Assembly (NCBI RefSeq): GCF_002005225.1
Contig: NZ_CP019724.1
Location: 5,101,501-5,165,500 of the forward strand
DNA from: Streptomyces pactum
GTDB taxonomy: Bacteria; Actinomycetota; Actinomycetes; Streptomycetales; Streptomycetaceae
Direction of reading: 5' to 3'
Length of the DNA: 64,000 nucleotides
Part shown: in pieces, positions 9,420 through 17,241 of the stretch
Position numbering within the stretch: position 1 is the stretch's first letter
Layout of the letters: each line of letters begins with the position of its first letter
Program-made: the position numbers and the translations under genes
The notes under the pieces: model-generated
Databases searched by the model: none
Seen by the model: the letters and a program-made list of their open reading frames with translations, nothing else
What the model was told of the DNA's origin: nothing

Positions 9420-10736
9420 ATGACCACGACGGGGGAAGACCACGTACCGGCCCGGGGCGGGCCTTGGTGGTGGGACAGGCGGCGCGGCGCGGTGCTCGAC
9501 ATGAGCCTCGGCGCCGTGTCCGCGTTGGAGTGCGCGGCGGAGGGGGTTCCGTTCGCGCGGGACGCCGGGATCCCGTTGGCGGCGGGGGTCGTCTTCGGTT
9601 TGCTGGCCGGTTCGGTGCTGGTGCTGCGGCGGAGGTGGCCGATCGCGGTCGTGCTGGTGGGGATCGCCATCACGCCGGCCGAGATGGGCTTCCTGCTGGG
9701 CGTCGTCGGCCTCTACACGCTGGCGGCGTCGGAGTTGCCGAGGCGGATCATCGCCTCGCTGGCCGGGATGACGTTCCTGGGGACGCTGATCGTGACGTTC
9801 GTGCGGTTGCGCCAGGACATGGCGCGGGACGGCGTGGACTTCGGGGACTGGTTCTTCCCGTTCGCGTCGATCGGCACGTCTTTGGGGATGACCGCGCCGC
9901 CGCTGCTGCTGGGCATGTACGTGGGGGCGCGGCGGCGGTTGATGGAGAGTCTGCGGGAGCGGGCGGACAGCCTGGAGCGGGAGTTGCAGTTGCTCGCCGA
10001 GCGCGCGGAGGAGCGTGCGGAGTGGGCGCGTGGCGAGGAGCGGACACGGATCGCGCGGGAGATGCACGACGTGGTCGCGCACCGGGTGAGTCTGATGGTG
10101 GTGCACGCGGCGGCGTTGCAGGCCGTGGCGCGCAAGGACCCCGAGAAGGCGGTGAAGAACGCCGCGCTGGTGGGGGACATGGGGCGGCAGGCGCTGACGG
10201 AGTTGCGGGAGATGCTCGGGGTGCTGCGCACCGGCGGGGACGGTGGGCGCGCGCAGCGGGCTTCGGTGCCGCTGGCGGCGGTGAGGGTGGCCGCCGCGGC
10301 GGCGGCCTCGCGGGCCGCGGACGACGGGGAGGGGCCCGCCGACGGGCCGTGGCTGTCCGGCCTGGACGAGCTGATCGGGCAGTCGGAGGCGGCCGGGATG
10401 GTGGTGGACCTGTCCGTGGAGGGGGCGGGGCGGTCGTACGCGGCGGAGGTGGAGTCGACGGCGTTCCGGGTGGTGCAGGAGGCGCTGACCAACGTCCACA
10501 AGCACGCGGCGGGTGCGAAGACGTACGTGCGGCTGGCGCACCGGGACTCGGAGATCGCGATGCAGGTGGAGAACGAGCCGCCGCCGGAGGAGTCGTCGTC
10601 GGCGCGGTTGCCGTCGGGCGGCAACGGGCTGGTCGGGATGAAGGAGCGGGTGACCGCTCTGGGCGGCGTGTTCGTGTCGGGGCCGACGGACGAGGGGGGC
10701 TTCCGCGTGTCGGCGGTGATTCCGGCGTCCGCGTAG
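9420..10736 (+). CDS. Two-component sensor histidine kinase (NarL-partner type), orphan
   Basis: Membrane sensor kinase of 438 residues. About five membrane segments lie in residues 25-170 (for example PLAAGVVFGLLAGSVLVL and WPIAVVLVGIAITPAEMGFLL). A coiled coil follows (residues 172-210). The HisKA_3 box is RTRIAREMHDVVAHRVSLM with the phospho-accepting His at about 216. The ATPase domain shows the N box VVQEALTNVHKHA and the G box GNGLVGMKERV. Kinases of this type normally pair with a NarL/FixJ response regulator, but none is next to it. The ATG at 9420 is close to its ggagg; the GTG 30 bases earlier is an alternative. Confidence 0.88.
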   Translation: MTTTGEDHVPARGGPWWWDRRRGAVLDMSLGAVSALECAAEGVPFARDAGIPLAAGVVFGLLAGSVLVLRRRWPIAVVLVGIAITPAEMGFLLGVVGLYTLAASELPRRIIASLAGMTFLGTLIVTFVRLRQDMARDGVDFGDWFFPFASIGTSLGMTAPPLLLGMYVGARRRLMESLRERADSLERELQLLAERAEERAEWARGEERTRIAREMHDVVAHRVSLMVVHAAALQAVARKDPEKAVKNAALVGDMGRQALTELREMLGVLRTGGDGGRAQRASVPLAAVRVAAAAAASRAADDGEGPADGPWLSGLDELIGQSEAAGMVVDLSVEGAGRSYAAEVESTAFRVVQEALTNVHKHAAGAKTYVRLAHRDSEIAMQVENEPPPEESSSARLPSGGNGLVGMKERVTALGGVFVSGPTDEGGFRVSAVIPASA

Positions 10737-10833
10737 GCGTCGTGGGTGCCGTGGACGCCGTGTGGGTGCCATGGTCGCCGTGCGCGTGCGGGAGTGCGGG
10801 GTCGTGGGGCGGCCGGCCGTGGGCCGGGGTGGC

Positions 10834-11328
10834 TCAGGCCGTGGTGAGGCGGGTCGGCTGGGTTCCGGCGACGAGGGTGGCGAGGGCCTGGTCGATGTCG
10901 GGGCCGAGGTACCAGTCGCCGGTGTGGTCGAGGGCGTAGACGCGGCCTTCGGTGTCGATGGCGATGAGGGCCTGGCTGTCGGTCTCCGTGCCGAGGGGGC
11001 AGGTCCGGGTGTCGAGGGCGCGGCCGAGGTCGCCGAGGGTGCGGGCCATGTGGAGGCCGTGCAGGGGGTCCAGGTGCAGGGTGGCGGGGGCGATCTGGCG
11101 GCCGGGGCCGGTGGGGGCGATGTGCAGTCCGCCGAACTCGGCCCAGGCCTCGACCGCGGCGGGGAAGACGGTGTGCCGGTGTCCCGCGGGTGAGGTGTGC
11201 TCGCGCAGGGTGTCGGCCCAGATCTCGGCCTGCTTGATGTCCCAGCGTCCGGGTTGCCAGCCGGCGTCGCGCAGGGCGGCGTCGACGGGGACGGGGAAGC
11301 GGGTGGTGGAGGTGCGGTCGGCTTGCAT
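10834..11328 (-). CDS. SUKH-3-like immunity-family protein
   Basis: A 164-residue cytosolic protein. Its pattern fits the SUKH-3 group of the SUKH (SMI1/KNR4) superfamily. An N-terminal helical stretch ends in FPAAVEAWAEFGGLHI. A Pro/Leu-rich LDPLHGLHM segment and the late strand pair IAIDTEGRVYALDHTGDWYLGPDIDQAL follow. SUKH proteins commonly neutralise nuclease or deaminase toxins of polymorphic toxin systems. This gene lies just downstream of a YwqJ-like deaminase on the same strand, as expected for a toxin-immunity pair. ATG 11328 has aaggg 5 bases upstream. The family call is from memory of the motif pattern. Confidence 0.75.
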   Translation of the reverse strand: MQADRTSTTRFPVPVDAALRDAGWQPGRWDIKQAEIWADTLREHTSPAGHRHTVFPAAVEAWAEFGGLHIAPTGPGRQIAPATLHLDPLHGLHMARTLGDLGRALDTRTCPLGTETDSQALIAIDTEGRVYALDHTGDWYLGPDIDQALATLVAGTQPTRLTTA

Positions 11329-11422
11329 CTGCCCTTGGTCGCCCTTGGTTCGGTTCGGTCGGCTCTGGCGGCACTGTCGCGCCCCGCGGCGGGGCCCGGT
11401 CGTCGGCGTCGGTCGCCGGCGG

Positions 11423-11959
11423 TCAGCCGTCGTTCGTGGTCGGGTCGACGATGCGGACGCCGAAGTGGGCGCTGAGGGCTGTGCAGGCCCGGCACGGTGT
11501 GGCGAAGCTGCCGTGCAGGGGGTCGCCGTCCTCGCGGATGCGGCGGGTGGTGAGCTTGGCGTGCTTGAGCGCCTTGCGGGCTTCGCCGTTGGTCATGGGT
11601 TTTCGTGCGGCGCGTTTGCTGCGGGCCGCGTCCGCGGTGGCCAGGTGCCGCGAGATGAGGATCGTCTCGGCGCAGCGGCCGGTGTAACGGTCGCGTTGGC
11701 CGCTGGTGAGGGTGTCGAGGAAGTCCTGCACGAGGTGGTGCAGGGCGGGCGGCGTGTCCGCGCGGGTGGCGGTGCCCGTGAGGGTGGTGCCGCGCACGGA
11801 GAGCGCGGCGGCCACGGTGGGGAGTATGCCGTCGCGGCGGTGCTGGAGGGCGGGGGCGTGGCGGGCTTCGGTGGCGCTCCAGCCGATGCGGGGGTCGCCG
11901 CCCCGGGGGTCGTCGGACCGCCCGGTGTGGGGTCCCGTCTGTGTCGCACTCATGATCAT
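11423..11959 (-). CDS. YwqJ-like deaminase-fold protein
   Basis: A 178-residue protein with the two zinc-site motifs of the deaminase superfamily as found in YwqJ-type toxins: RCAETILIS with CAE at 96-98, and PCRAC at 155-159. The predicted activity is deamination of a nucleic acid base or nucleotide. No signal peptide or secretion domain is present, so this is a stand-alone domain rather than a full polymorphic toxin. ATG 11959 was chosen because aggaggggaag precedes it directly; the frame stays open upstream to 12001. A SUKH-3-like gene follows 94 bases downstream on the same strand, and a WHH nuclease-SUKH gene diverges on the other side. Confidence 0.8.
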   Translation of the reverse strand: MIMSATQTGPHTGRSDDPRGGDPRIGWSATEARHAPALQHRRDGILPTVAAALSVRGTTLTGTATRADTPPALHHLVQDFLDTLTSGQRDRYTGRCAETILISRHLATADAARSKRAARKPMTNGEARKALKHAKLTTRRIREDGDPLHGSFATPCRACTALSAHFGVRIVDPTTNDG

Positions 11960-12194
11960 CTTCCCCTCCTGAGCATCCCCCCGAAGGTCACAGAGTGCCA
12001 AATCCCGTGGCTGCTGCGGAAGCTGGGGCGTGGCGACACGCCCGGTTACGGGCGTTCCGTCACGGCAGGGTGACGGCAGGTCACGGAAGCGGAGGGGCGG
12101 GTGTCGGGTGCGGGGTCCGGTGCCGGTGACCGGTCTCGTCGTACCGCATAGGCTGTCGGCACCGCGATTGCGTGCGGTGACCGGACAGTACGGA

Positions 12195-12224
12195 CAGATC
12201 AGACAGACCGCAGATCAGACAGAC
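12195..12224. repeat. Paired 14-bp direct repeat in a divergent promoter region
   Basis: cagatcagacagac occurs at 12195-12208 and 12211-12224, a 16-base period, ending 19 bases before the start of the WHH-SUKH gene. The 11960-12243 intergene separates two divergent genes. The repeat could be a regulator site, but no regulator is known. Confidence 0.7.
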
Positions 12225-12243
12225 GCCGCAGGGGGCAACCGCC

Positions 12244-13299
12244 ATGACGACAGGTCGGCTCGGGCTGGGGGCACCTCCCGGCCGCCAGGCCGGGGGACAC
12301 GCCGCGCCGCCGAACGCGGCCTATGCCGGGCAGGTCGTGCATTTCCCGGATCCGGTGCGGGCGGCACGTCACCCGAGAGGGGTACGGGTGGACGAGGGCG
12401 GTTACCCCGTCTTCTCGCCGTACGCCCGCGCGGTGGCGGAGATCGCGGACCCGCCGGAGGGGTTCGGGGTCGACGAACTGCGGCTGACGGACTACGTGTC
12501 GGCGAACGCCGCGCTGTCGGCGTCGGGACACGAACTGTGGGACACGGTGCCGGCGGTGGCGACGCCGCACGGCTGGACGTGGCACCACGTGGCCGGGTCG
12601 CGGCGGATGGAGCTGGTCCCGGTCGAGGTGAAGGCGCTGCTGCGGCACCACGGCGGGATCGCCACGGCGGCGGTGGACCAGGGCAAGCGCGGGACACGGC
12701 CCCTGCAGGAGACGCGTCCGGCGCATTTCGGACTGCCGAAGTCGGGGGTCGCCGTCTCCGAGCAGCAGGTGCAGGGCGTCGAGGAGGACCTCGGGTATCG
12801 GCTGCCGGGCGCCTACCGGTCGTTCCTGAAGGCGGCGGGTGGCTGCGCCCCGGTGGGCACGGCGCTCGACGCCGAGCTGGGGCTGCTGGTCGACCAGCCG
12901 TTCTTCACGGTGCGCGAGGAGGCGGCGGTCAACGACCTCGTCTACGTCAACAAGTGCCTGCGGGACCACCTGACCAAGGACTACCTGGGCGTCGCGTTCG
13001 TCCAGGGCGGTCTGCTCGCCGTGAAGGTGAAGGGCGAGCGGATCGGTTCGGTGTGGTTCTGCGCCTACGACGACGTCCGGGACGTGGACCCCTCGATGCC
13101 GCCGGCGGATCGCGTGGAGCGGTTGCTCCTGCCGTGCGGTGAGGACTTCGACGTGTTCCTGTCGCGGCTGGCGGGGTCCCCGCCGGAGCTGGAGACCGTC
13201 GCGAACCTGATGGTGGACGGCGGTTTCGCGCGTGCGGTGCCCGTGGCGTCGGCGACTTCGGCGCCTGCGGCGTCCACGGCGTCTTCGGTAGGGGAGTGA
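12244..13299 (+). CDS. WHH-type HNH nuclease domain fused to SMI1/KNR4 (SUKH) domain
   Basis: A 351-residue protein in two parts. Residues 45-140 read EGGYPVFSPYA, then GWTWHHVAGSRRMELVP with W113-H114-H115, then a late HHGG at 135-138. This is the pattern of WHH/LHH nucleases of the HNH/endonuclease VII group found as polymorphic toxin tips. Residues 170-312 form a SUKH (SMI1/KNR4) domain (VSEQQVQGVEEDLGYRLPGAYRSFLKAAGG). If the first part is active, toxin and immunity functions are in one chain. ATG 12244 follows agggggcaaccgcc. The next gene starts 7 bases after this stop, so the two are probably one operon. Confidence 0.8.
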   Translation: MTTGRLGLGAPPGRQAGGHAAPPNAAYAGQVVHFPDPVRAARHPRGVRVDEGGYPVFSPYARAVAEIADPPEGFGVDELRLTDYVSANAALSASGHELWDTVPAVATPHGWTWHHVAGSRRMELVPVEVKALLRHHGGIATAAVDQGKRGTRPLQETRPAHFGLPKSGVAVSEQQVQGVEEDLGYRLPGAYRSFLKAAGGCAPVGTALDAELGLLVDQPFFTVREEAAVNDLVYVNKCLRDHLTKDYLGVAFVQGGLLAVKVKGERIGSVWFCAYDDVRDVDPSMPPADRVERLLLPCGEDFDVFLSRLAGSPPELETVANLMVDGGFARAVPVASATSAPAASTASSVGE

Positions 13300-13306
13300 G
13301 CTGACG

Positions 13307-16156
13307 ATGGTGACGTTCGCGCAGGCGCAGGAGCGCGCGGAGGAGTGGGTCAACGGCGAGCTGCCGGCCTACCAGCACCGTGAGGTGCGGGTGCGGGAGT
13401 TCGACCTCGGGTTCGTGGTGTGGGCCGAGGACCGCGCGGACGGGCCGCGTTCGGACGGGGGCGCGCAGCGGCTGGTGATCGCCCGGGACAGCGGTGAGGC
13501 GACGTTGTGGCCCTCGCTGCCGGTGGGCGAGGTGATCCGCCGCTACGAGGAGGAGTACGGCCGTTCCGACGAGGCCGCCGAGCCGGCGCCCGCGGCGCGG
13601 GTGGACCTGAACCAGACGTCGTTCCTGCTGAGTCCACCGGAGTGGTTGCAGGAGGCGGCGGACAAGCTGGGTATCCCGGACCGCCGGCGCGGGGACCACG
13701 ACAGCGGCGGCGACACCAGCGGTGCCGGTGCCGGTGCCGGTCTCGGGGCTGGGGCTGGGGCTCCGGCCGGCGCCGGGGCGCTTCCCGAGACGCAGGCCGG
13801 GGTGCCGTCGGCTCCCGCGGCTCCCGCGGCCTCGTCGGCCCCCGCGGACGCGCGGGACAGCGGCGCGGCGTGGCCGGCCGCCGGGGCGAGTGGTGCCGGT
13901 GGCTCCGGGGCGGGCGCGGGTGCGTCCGGTGCGCCGGGCGCGCCTGCCGGGGCGACGCCCTGGGCGGGGACGGACACCAACGCGGACGCCGGTGAGGACC
14001 GTTCCGTACCGCTGCCCCAGACGGTGTTCGCGCCGCCGCTGAGCGGTGCCGACGACGACACGCCGCCGCCGGCGGCCACGTCGGACGCCAAGACGGCGCT
14101 GATGTCGGGCGGCAGCGGACTTCCGCCGACGGCGCTCTCGCCGGCCATCGACCACCCGGACACGCCGGACGCGTCCACGGGGGCGGGCACACCGCCGCCC
14201 GCGCCGTCGGCACCGGCCGCGCCACAGCCGTCCGCCGGTCCCGGTTCGTCCGCCACCCCGGCCCGGCCGCTCGCGCCGAACGCCGGCGAGATCGCCGACG
14301 CCGCGACCAGCAAGGCGGCGCCACCGCGCCGTGGCGGTGGTTCGACGACGCCGCCTCCGCCGGCGGCTCCGGGAGCCCCGGGCGCGCGGCCGGGGAGTAC
14401 ACCGCCGCCGCCGTCGGCCCCGCCCACGCCGGGTACGCCGGCGGGCGGTTACGTGCCGACGCAGATGGTGTCGTCGCTCGGTCCCGAGGGCCCGGGCGGC
14501 CCGGGCACCCCGCCTCCGCCGAACGCGCCGCCGCCTCCGACGGGCCAGAGTGCTCCCGGTGCTCCCGGTGCTCCCGGTGCTCCAGGCGCTCCAGGCGCTC
14601 CAGGCGCTCCGGGCACCCCGCCTCCGCCGAGCGTCCCCGGTGGGACTCCCCCGGGCGGGATGCACCATGCCGCCACGATGCTGGCCGACCCCGGCCGCAC
14701 GGGCGGCGGTGCGCCCCAGCCGCCCGGTCCGCCCGGTCCGCCCGGCGCGTCTGGTACTCCCGCACCTCCCGGTCCTCCCGGCCCGCCCGGTGCTCCCGCA
14801 CCTCCCGGCGCTCCCGGCGTCCCGGGTGCGGCGCCCGGCGGTCCGGGTACGCCGCCGCCTCCTGCCGCTCCCGGTGCGCCCGGCCCGCACGGCTCCTCGG
14901 GGGGCGCGGGCGGTGCCGTGCACCACGCTCAGACCGTGCTGGCGGCGCCCCCGGTGGGCGGCCCCGGCACGCCCCCGCCGCCTCCCGGCGCGCCGGGCGT
15001 CCCGGGTGGTGACGGTGGCCACGGTGCTCCCGGCGTCCCCGGTGCTCCTGGTGGGCCTGGCGTCCCCGGCGGTGCCGGACAGCCCATGCCGCCCGGTGCG
15101 CCCGGTGCCGTGCCGCCGCCCGGCGGGCCGGTGCCCGGTCAGCCGCCGGCGTACGGCTATCCGCAGCAGCCGCCGTCCGGTCTGCCGACCGTCGGTCCCG
15201 GCTACCAGGCCGTACTGCGCTACCGCGCGCAGGACGGCTCCGAGCAGCAGTTGATCCGGCGTTCGGCGCCGGGCACGCCGCACCCGGAGTGGCAGATCTT
15301 CCACGAGCTGCGGGGCATGAACGTGCCGCCGGACCAGGTGCTGGAGCTGCACACGGAGCTGGAGTCGTGCGAGCTGCCGGGCGCGTACTGCGCGCGGATG
15401 ATCCGGGAGCAGTGGCCGCAGGCGCGGATCACCTCCATCGCGCCGTACGGCACGGACCACGCGAGCCGGCAGCAGGGCATGCGCCAACTGCTGGCGCACC
15501 AGGGCGAGCTGCACCAGGTGGCCGACGGGCCGGCCCGTCCGGCGCCGGTGCGTGCGCCGCTGCCGCAGGTGCAGCCGGCGCCGCCGATCCCGCCGGAGGC
15601 CGTCGGACAGGAGCTGGGGGGCGCGTTCGGCCCGGGTGTCTTCCGGTTCGAGCAGGCCGCGGTCTCCCGGCAGGGTGTGCCGCCGGTCGTGGCGCACACG
15701 CTGGTGGCGGCGGGTCTGCCGATGGACATGGGCCCGTTCTTCTGGGCGCAGGCCCAGCCGGGGCGCCCGGTGCCGACGCTGGCGGAGCTGGCGGCCGAGC
15801 GAGGGGTGCAGCCGGCCTCGGACGCGGGTTCGTACCTCGTCGTGGGCAGTGACTTCGGCCGGGCGATCTGTGTGCAGTACGGCACGGCGGCCATCGTGGC
15901 GGTGCCGGTGGAGGCGGGGCCGGGCGGCGCGCCCGTGCCGCCGCAGTTCGTGAACACGGGGCTGCCGGAGTTCGCGCGCTGCCTGGCGCTGCTGGGCCGG
16001 ATGTGGCGGCTCAGGTTCGGTCTGAACCAGGAGCAGGCGGGCCGCTGGACGGTCGACTTCCAGGCCCAGTTGGCCGCGCTGGACCCGGCGGCGCTCGGCT
16101 CGCCGGAGAGCTGGTGGTCGGTGCTGCTGGAGCAGATGTGGGACGGGCTGCTGTGA
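13307..16156 (+). CDS. Multidomain immunity/deaminase-like protein with collagen-like linker (SUKH-4)
   Basis: A 949-residue protein. Residues 1-90 form an Imm35/YrhB-like domain (AQERAEEWVNGELP; EATLWPSLPVGEVIRRYEEE). Residues about 100-630 are an extremely Gly/Pro/Ala-rich linker with GAP/GPP triplets and PPPP runs, plus two copies of a short motif (HHAATMLA, HHAQTVLA). Residues about 634-741 contain LHTELESCELPGAYC near H682, resembling a nucleotide deaminase-type active site. Residues about 771-949 form a SUKH-4 domain (SDFGRAICVQYG; ending ESWWSVLLEQMWDGLL). No signal peptide is seen, so it is probably cytosolic. It is co-directional with the WHH-SUKH gene and ends before a strong hairpin. 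The large open frame opposite is a GC shadow. Confidence 0.8.
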   Translation: MVTFAQAQERAEEWVNGELPAYQHREVRVREFDLGFVVWAEDRADGPRSDGGAQRLVIARDSGEATLWPSLPVGEVIRRYEEEYGRSDEAAEPAPAARVDLNQTSFLLSPPEWLQEAADKLGIPDRRRGDHDSGGDTSGAGAGAGLGAGAGAPAGAGALPETQAGVPSAPAAPAASSAPADARDSGAAWPAAGASGAGGSGAGAGASGAPGAPAGATPWAGTDTNADAGEDRSVPLPQTVFAPPLSGADDDTPPPAATSDAKTALMSGGSGLPPTALSPAIDHPDTPDASTGAGTPPPAPSAPAAPQPSAGPGSSATPARPLAPNAGEIADAATSKAAPPRRGGGSTTPPPPAAPGAPGARPGSTPPPPSAPPTPGTPAGGYVPTQMVSSLGPEGPGGPGTPPPPNAPPPPTGQSAPGAPGAPGAPGAPGAPGAPGTPPPPSVPGGTPPGGMHHAATMLADPGRTGGGAPQPPGPPGPPGASGTPAPPGPPGPPGAPAPPGAPGVPGAAPGGPGTPPPPAAPGAPGPHGSSGGAGGAVHHAQTVLAAPPVGGPGTPPPPPGAPGVPGGDGGHGAPGVPGAPGGPGVPGGAGQPMPPGAPGAVPPPGGPVPGQPPAYGYPQQPPSGLPTVGPGYQAVLRYRAQDGSEQQLIRRSAPGTPHPEWQIFHELRGMNVPPDQVLELHTELESCELPGAYCARMIREQWPQARITSIAPYGTDHASRQQGMRQLLAHQGELHQVADGPARPAPVRAPLPQVQPAPPIPPEAVGQELGGAFGPGVFRFEQAAVSRQGVPPVVAHTLVAAGLPMDMGPFFWAQAQPGRPVPTLAELAAERGVQPASDAGSYLVVGSDFGRAICVQYGTAAIVAVPVEAGPGGAPVPPQFVNTGLPEFARCLALLGRMWRLRFGLNQEQAGRWTVDFQAQLAALDPAALGSPESWWSVLLEQMWDGLL
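14552..14614 (+). repeat. 9-bp tandem repeat coding Gly-Ala-Pro triplets
   Basis: Seven units of gctcccggt or gctccaggc run without interruption and encode (APG)7. They are the clearest part of a longer collagen-like Gly-X-Y region in the 949-residue protein, so length variation between strains is likely. Confidence 0.9.
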
Positions 16157-16182
16157 GGCGCCCGCGCCGCTGACGTACCCGA

Positions 16183-16226
16183 CGGGCGGGGCCCGGTCGA
16201 CCTGTGAGGCGACCGGGCCCCGCCCG
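16183..16226 (+). terminator. Strong terminator after the SUKH-4 gene
   Basis: A perfect 17-bp stem, cgggcggggcccggtcg (16183-16199) with its complement at 16210-16226 and a 10-base loop, lies 27 bases after the stop codon. There is no long T run, as is common in Streptomyces. Confidence 0.85.
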
Positions 16227-16323
16227 CCTGCGTGCGGTGTGTCGCATTATGAGGGCTTACGAACGATCCATAAAGTCGGGTAAGTCCATTTAGTGCGGCA
16301 GGTTCACCACAGGGGTGATGAGC

Positions 16324-17214
16324 ATGAGCGGCGCATCGGCGCCTCCCCACGGCTTCGTGACCGTACGCGGACGCGAGCGCGGCTACCGTCCCGGACAGGT
16401 GGAGGCGTGTGCCGAGGCACTCTCCCAAGAGCGTGACGCGGCCTGGGAACGGGCCGCCCGCCTCACCGTGCTCGCCCGGGAGATGGCGGAGGAGCTGGAG
16501 GACCTGCGGGACGTGGTCGCGCAGCTCACCGCGCAGGACTACGCGGCCCTCGGGGAGCGCGCGCGGCGGCTGTTCCAGCTCGGACAGGAGGAGGCCGAGG
16601 CCGTACGGGAGGGGGCGCGGAGTGCGGCGGAACGCCTGATGGAGGACGCGCGGACACACGCGGCCGGCGTGCGTGAGGCGGCGCGGGCGCACGCCGACGC
16701 CGTACGCGCGGAGGCCGACGAACGGGCCCGGCAGCGGCTCCTGGCGGCGCGCGCGGAGGCCGACGAGACGCGGATCGAGGCGCGGCGCGAGGTGCGGGCC
16801 GGGCGCTCGGAGGCACTGTCCGCGCTGCGCGAGATGCGGAAGCGGACCACCGGCATGCTCGCCGAGCAGAGCAGGGAGCTCGCCGAACGGTGCGCCGCGC
16901 AGGAGCGGGCGGAGACGGAGCGGACGCGGGCGCTGGACGCGCACCACGCGGAGCTGGTGGCCCGCGCCGAGCAGGACGTGCGCGAGGCGGCGGAGGCACT
17001 GGCCGACGCCGAGAAGGCGGCCGGGCGGCGGCAGGAGGAGGCCCGGGCCCGGGCGGCCGAGGTGGTCGCCGAGGCCCGGGCGTGTCAGGAGCGCATCGCC
17101 CGTGACACGGAGCGGGTGCTGCGCGAGCACGGGGAGCGGTGGGACGAACTCCAGGCCCACATGGCCTCCGTGCGCAGCAATCTCAGTTCGCTCACGGGGC
17201 GGGCGGTGGAGTGA
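16324..17214 (+). CDS. DivIVA-like coiled-coil protein (often named cellulose-binding protein)
   Basis: A 296-residue protein that is almost entirely alpha-helical coiled coil rich in Ala, Glu and Arg. It starts with a DivIVA-like N-terminal stretch (FVTVRGRERGYRPGQVEACAEALSQERD). Such proteins scaffold polar or cytoskeletal structures in Streptomyces. The 'cellulose-binding' name seen for relatives has no support in this sequence. ATG 16324 lies 8 bases after agggg. GTG 16315 and ATG 16318 are in frame but too close to it. The gene stands alone, with a terminator upstream and a convergent gene 27 bases downstream. Confidence 0.75.
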   Translation: MSGASAPPHGFVTVRGRERGYRPGQVEACAEALSQERDAAWERAARLTVLAREMAEELEDLRDVVAQLTAQDYAALGERARRLFQLGQEEAEAVREGARSAAERLMEDARTHAAGVREAARAHADAVRAEADERARQRLLAARAEADETRIEARREVRAGRSEALSALREMRKRTTGMLAEQSRELAERCAAQERAETERTRALDAHHAELVARAEQDVREAAEALADAEKAAGRRQEEARARAAEVVAEARACQERIARDTERVLREHGERWDELQAHMASVRSNLSSLTGRAVE

Positions 17215-17241
17215 CACCGCGGGTCCGCGTCCCCGGCGACG

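Noticed and set aside
10952..12073. Plus-strand open frame covering the SUKH-3-like and YwqJ-like genes
   Set aside because: No motif or ribosome site; the minus-strand genes carry metal-site and SUKH patterns.
12947..15697. Long open frame on the minus strand opposite the WHH-SUKH and SUKH-4 genes
   Set aside because: Arg/Gly-rich translation without recognisable domains; it is the antisense shadow of high-GC genes with clear motifs on the plus strand.
16141..16314. Strong promoter before the coiled-coil gene
   Set aside because: AT-richer stretch near 16245-16295 suggests a promoter, but no reliable -35/-10 pair could be fixed by eye.
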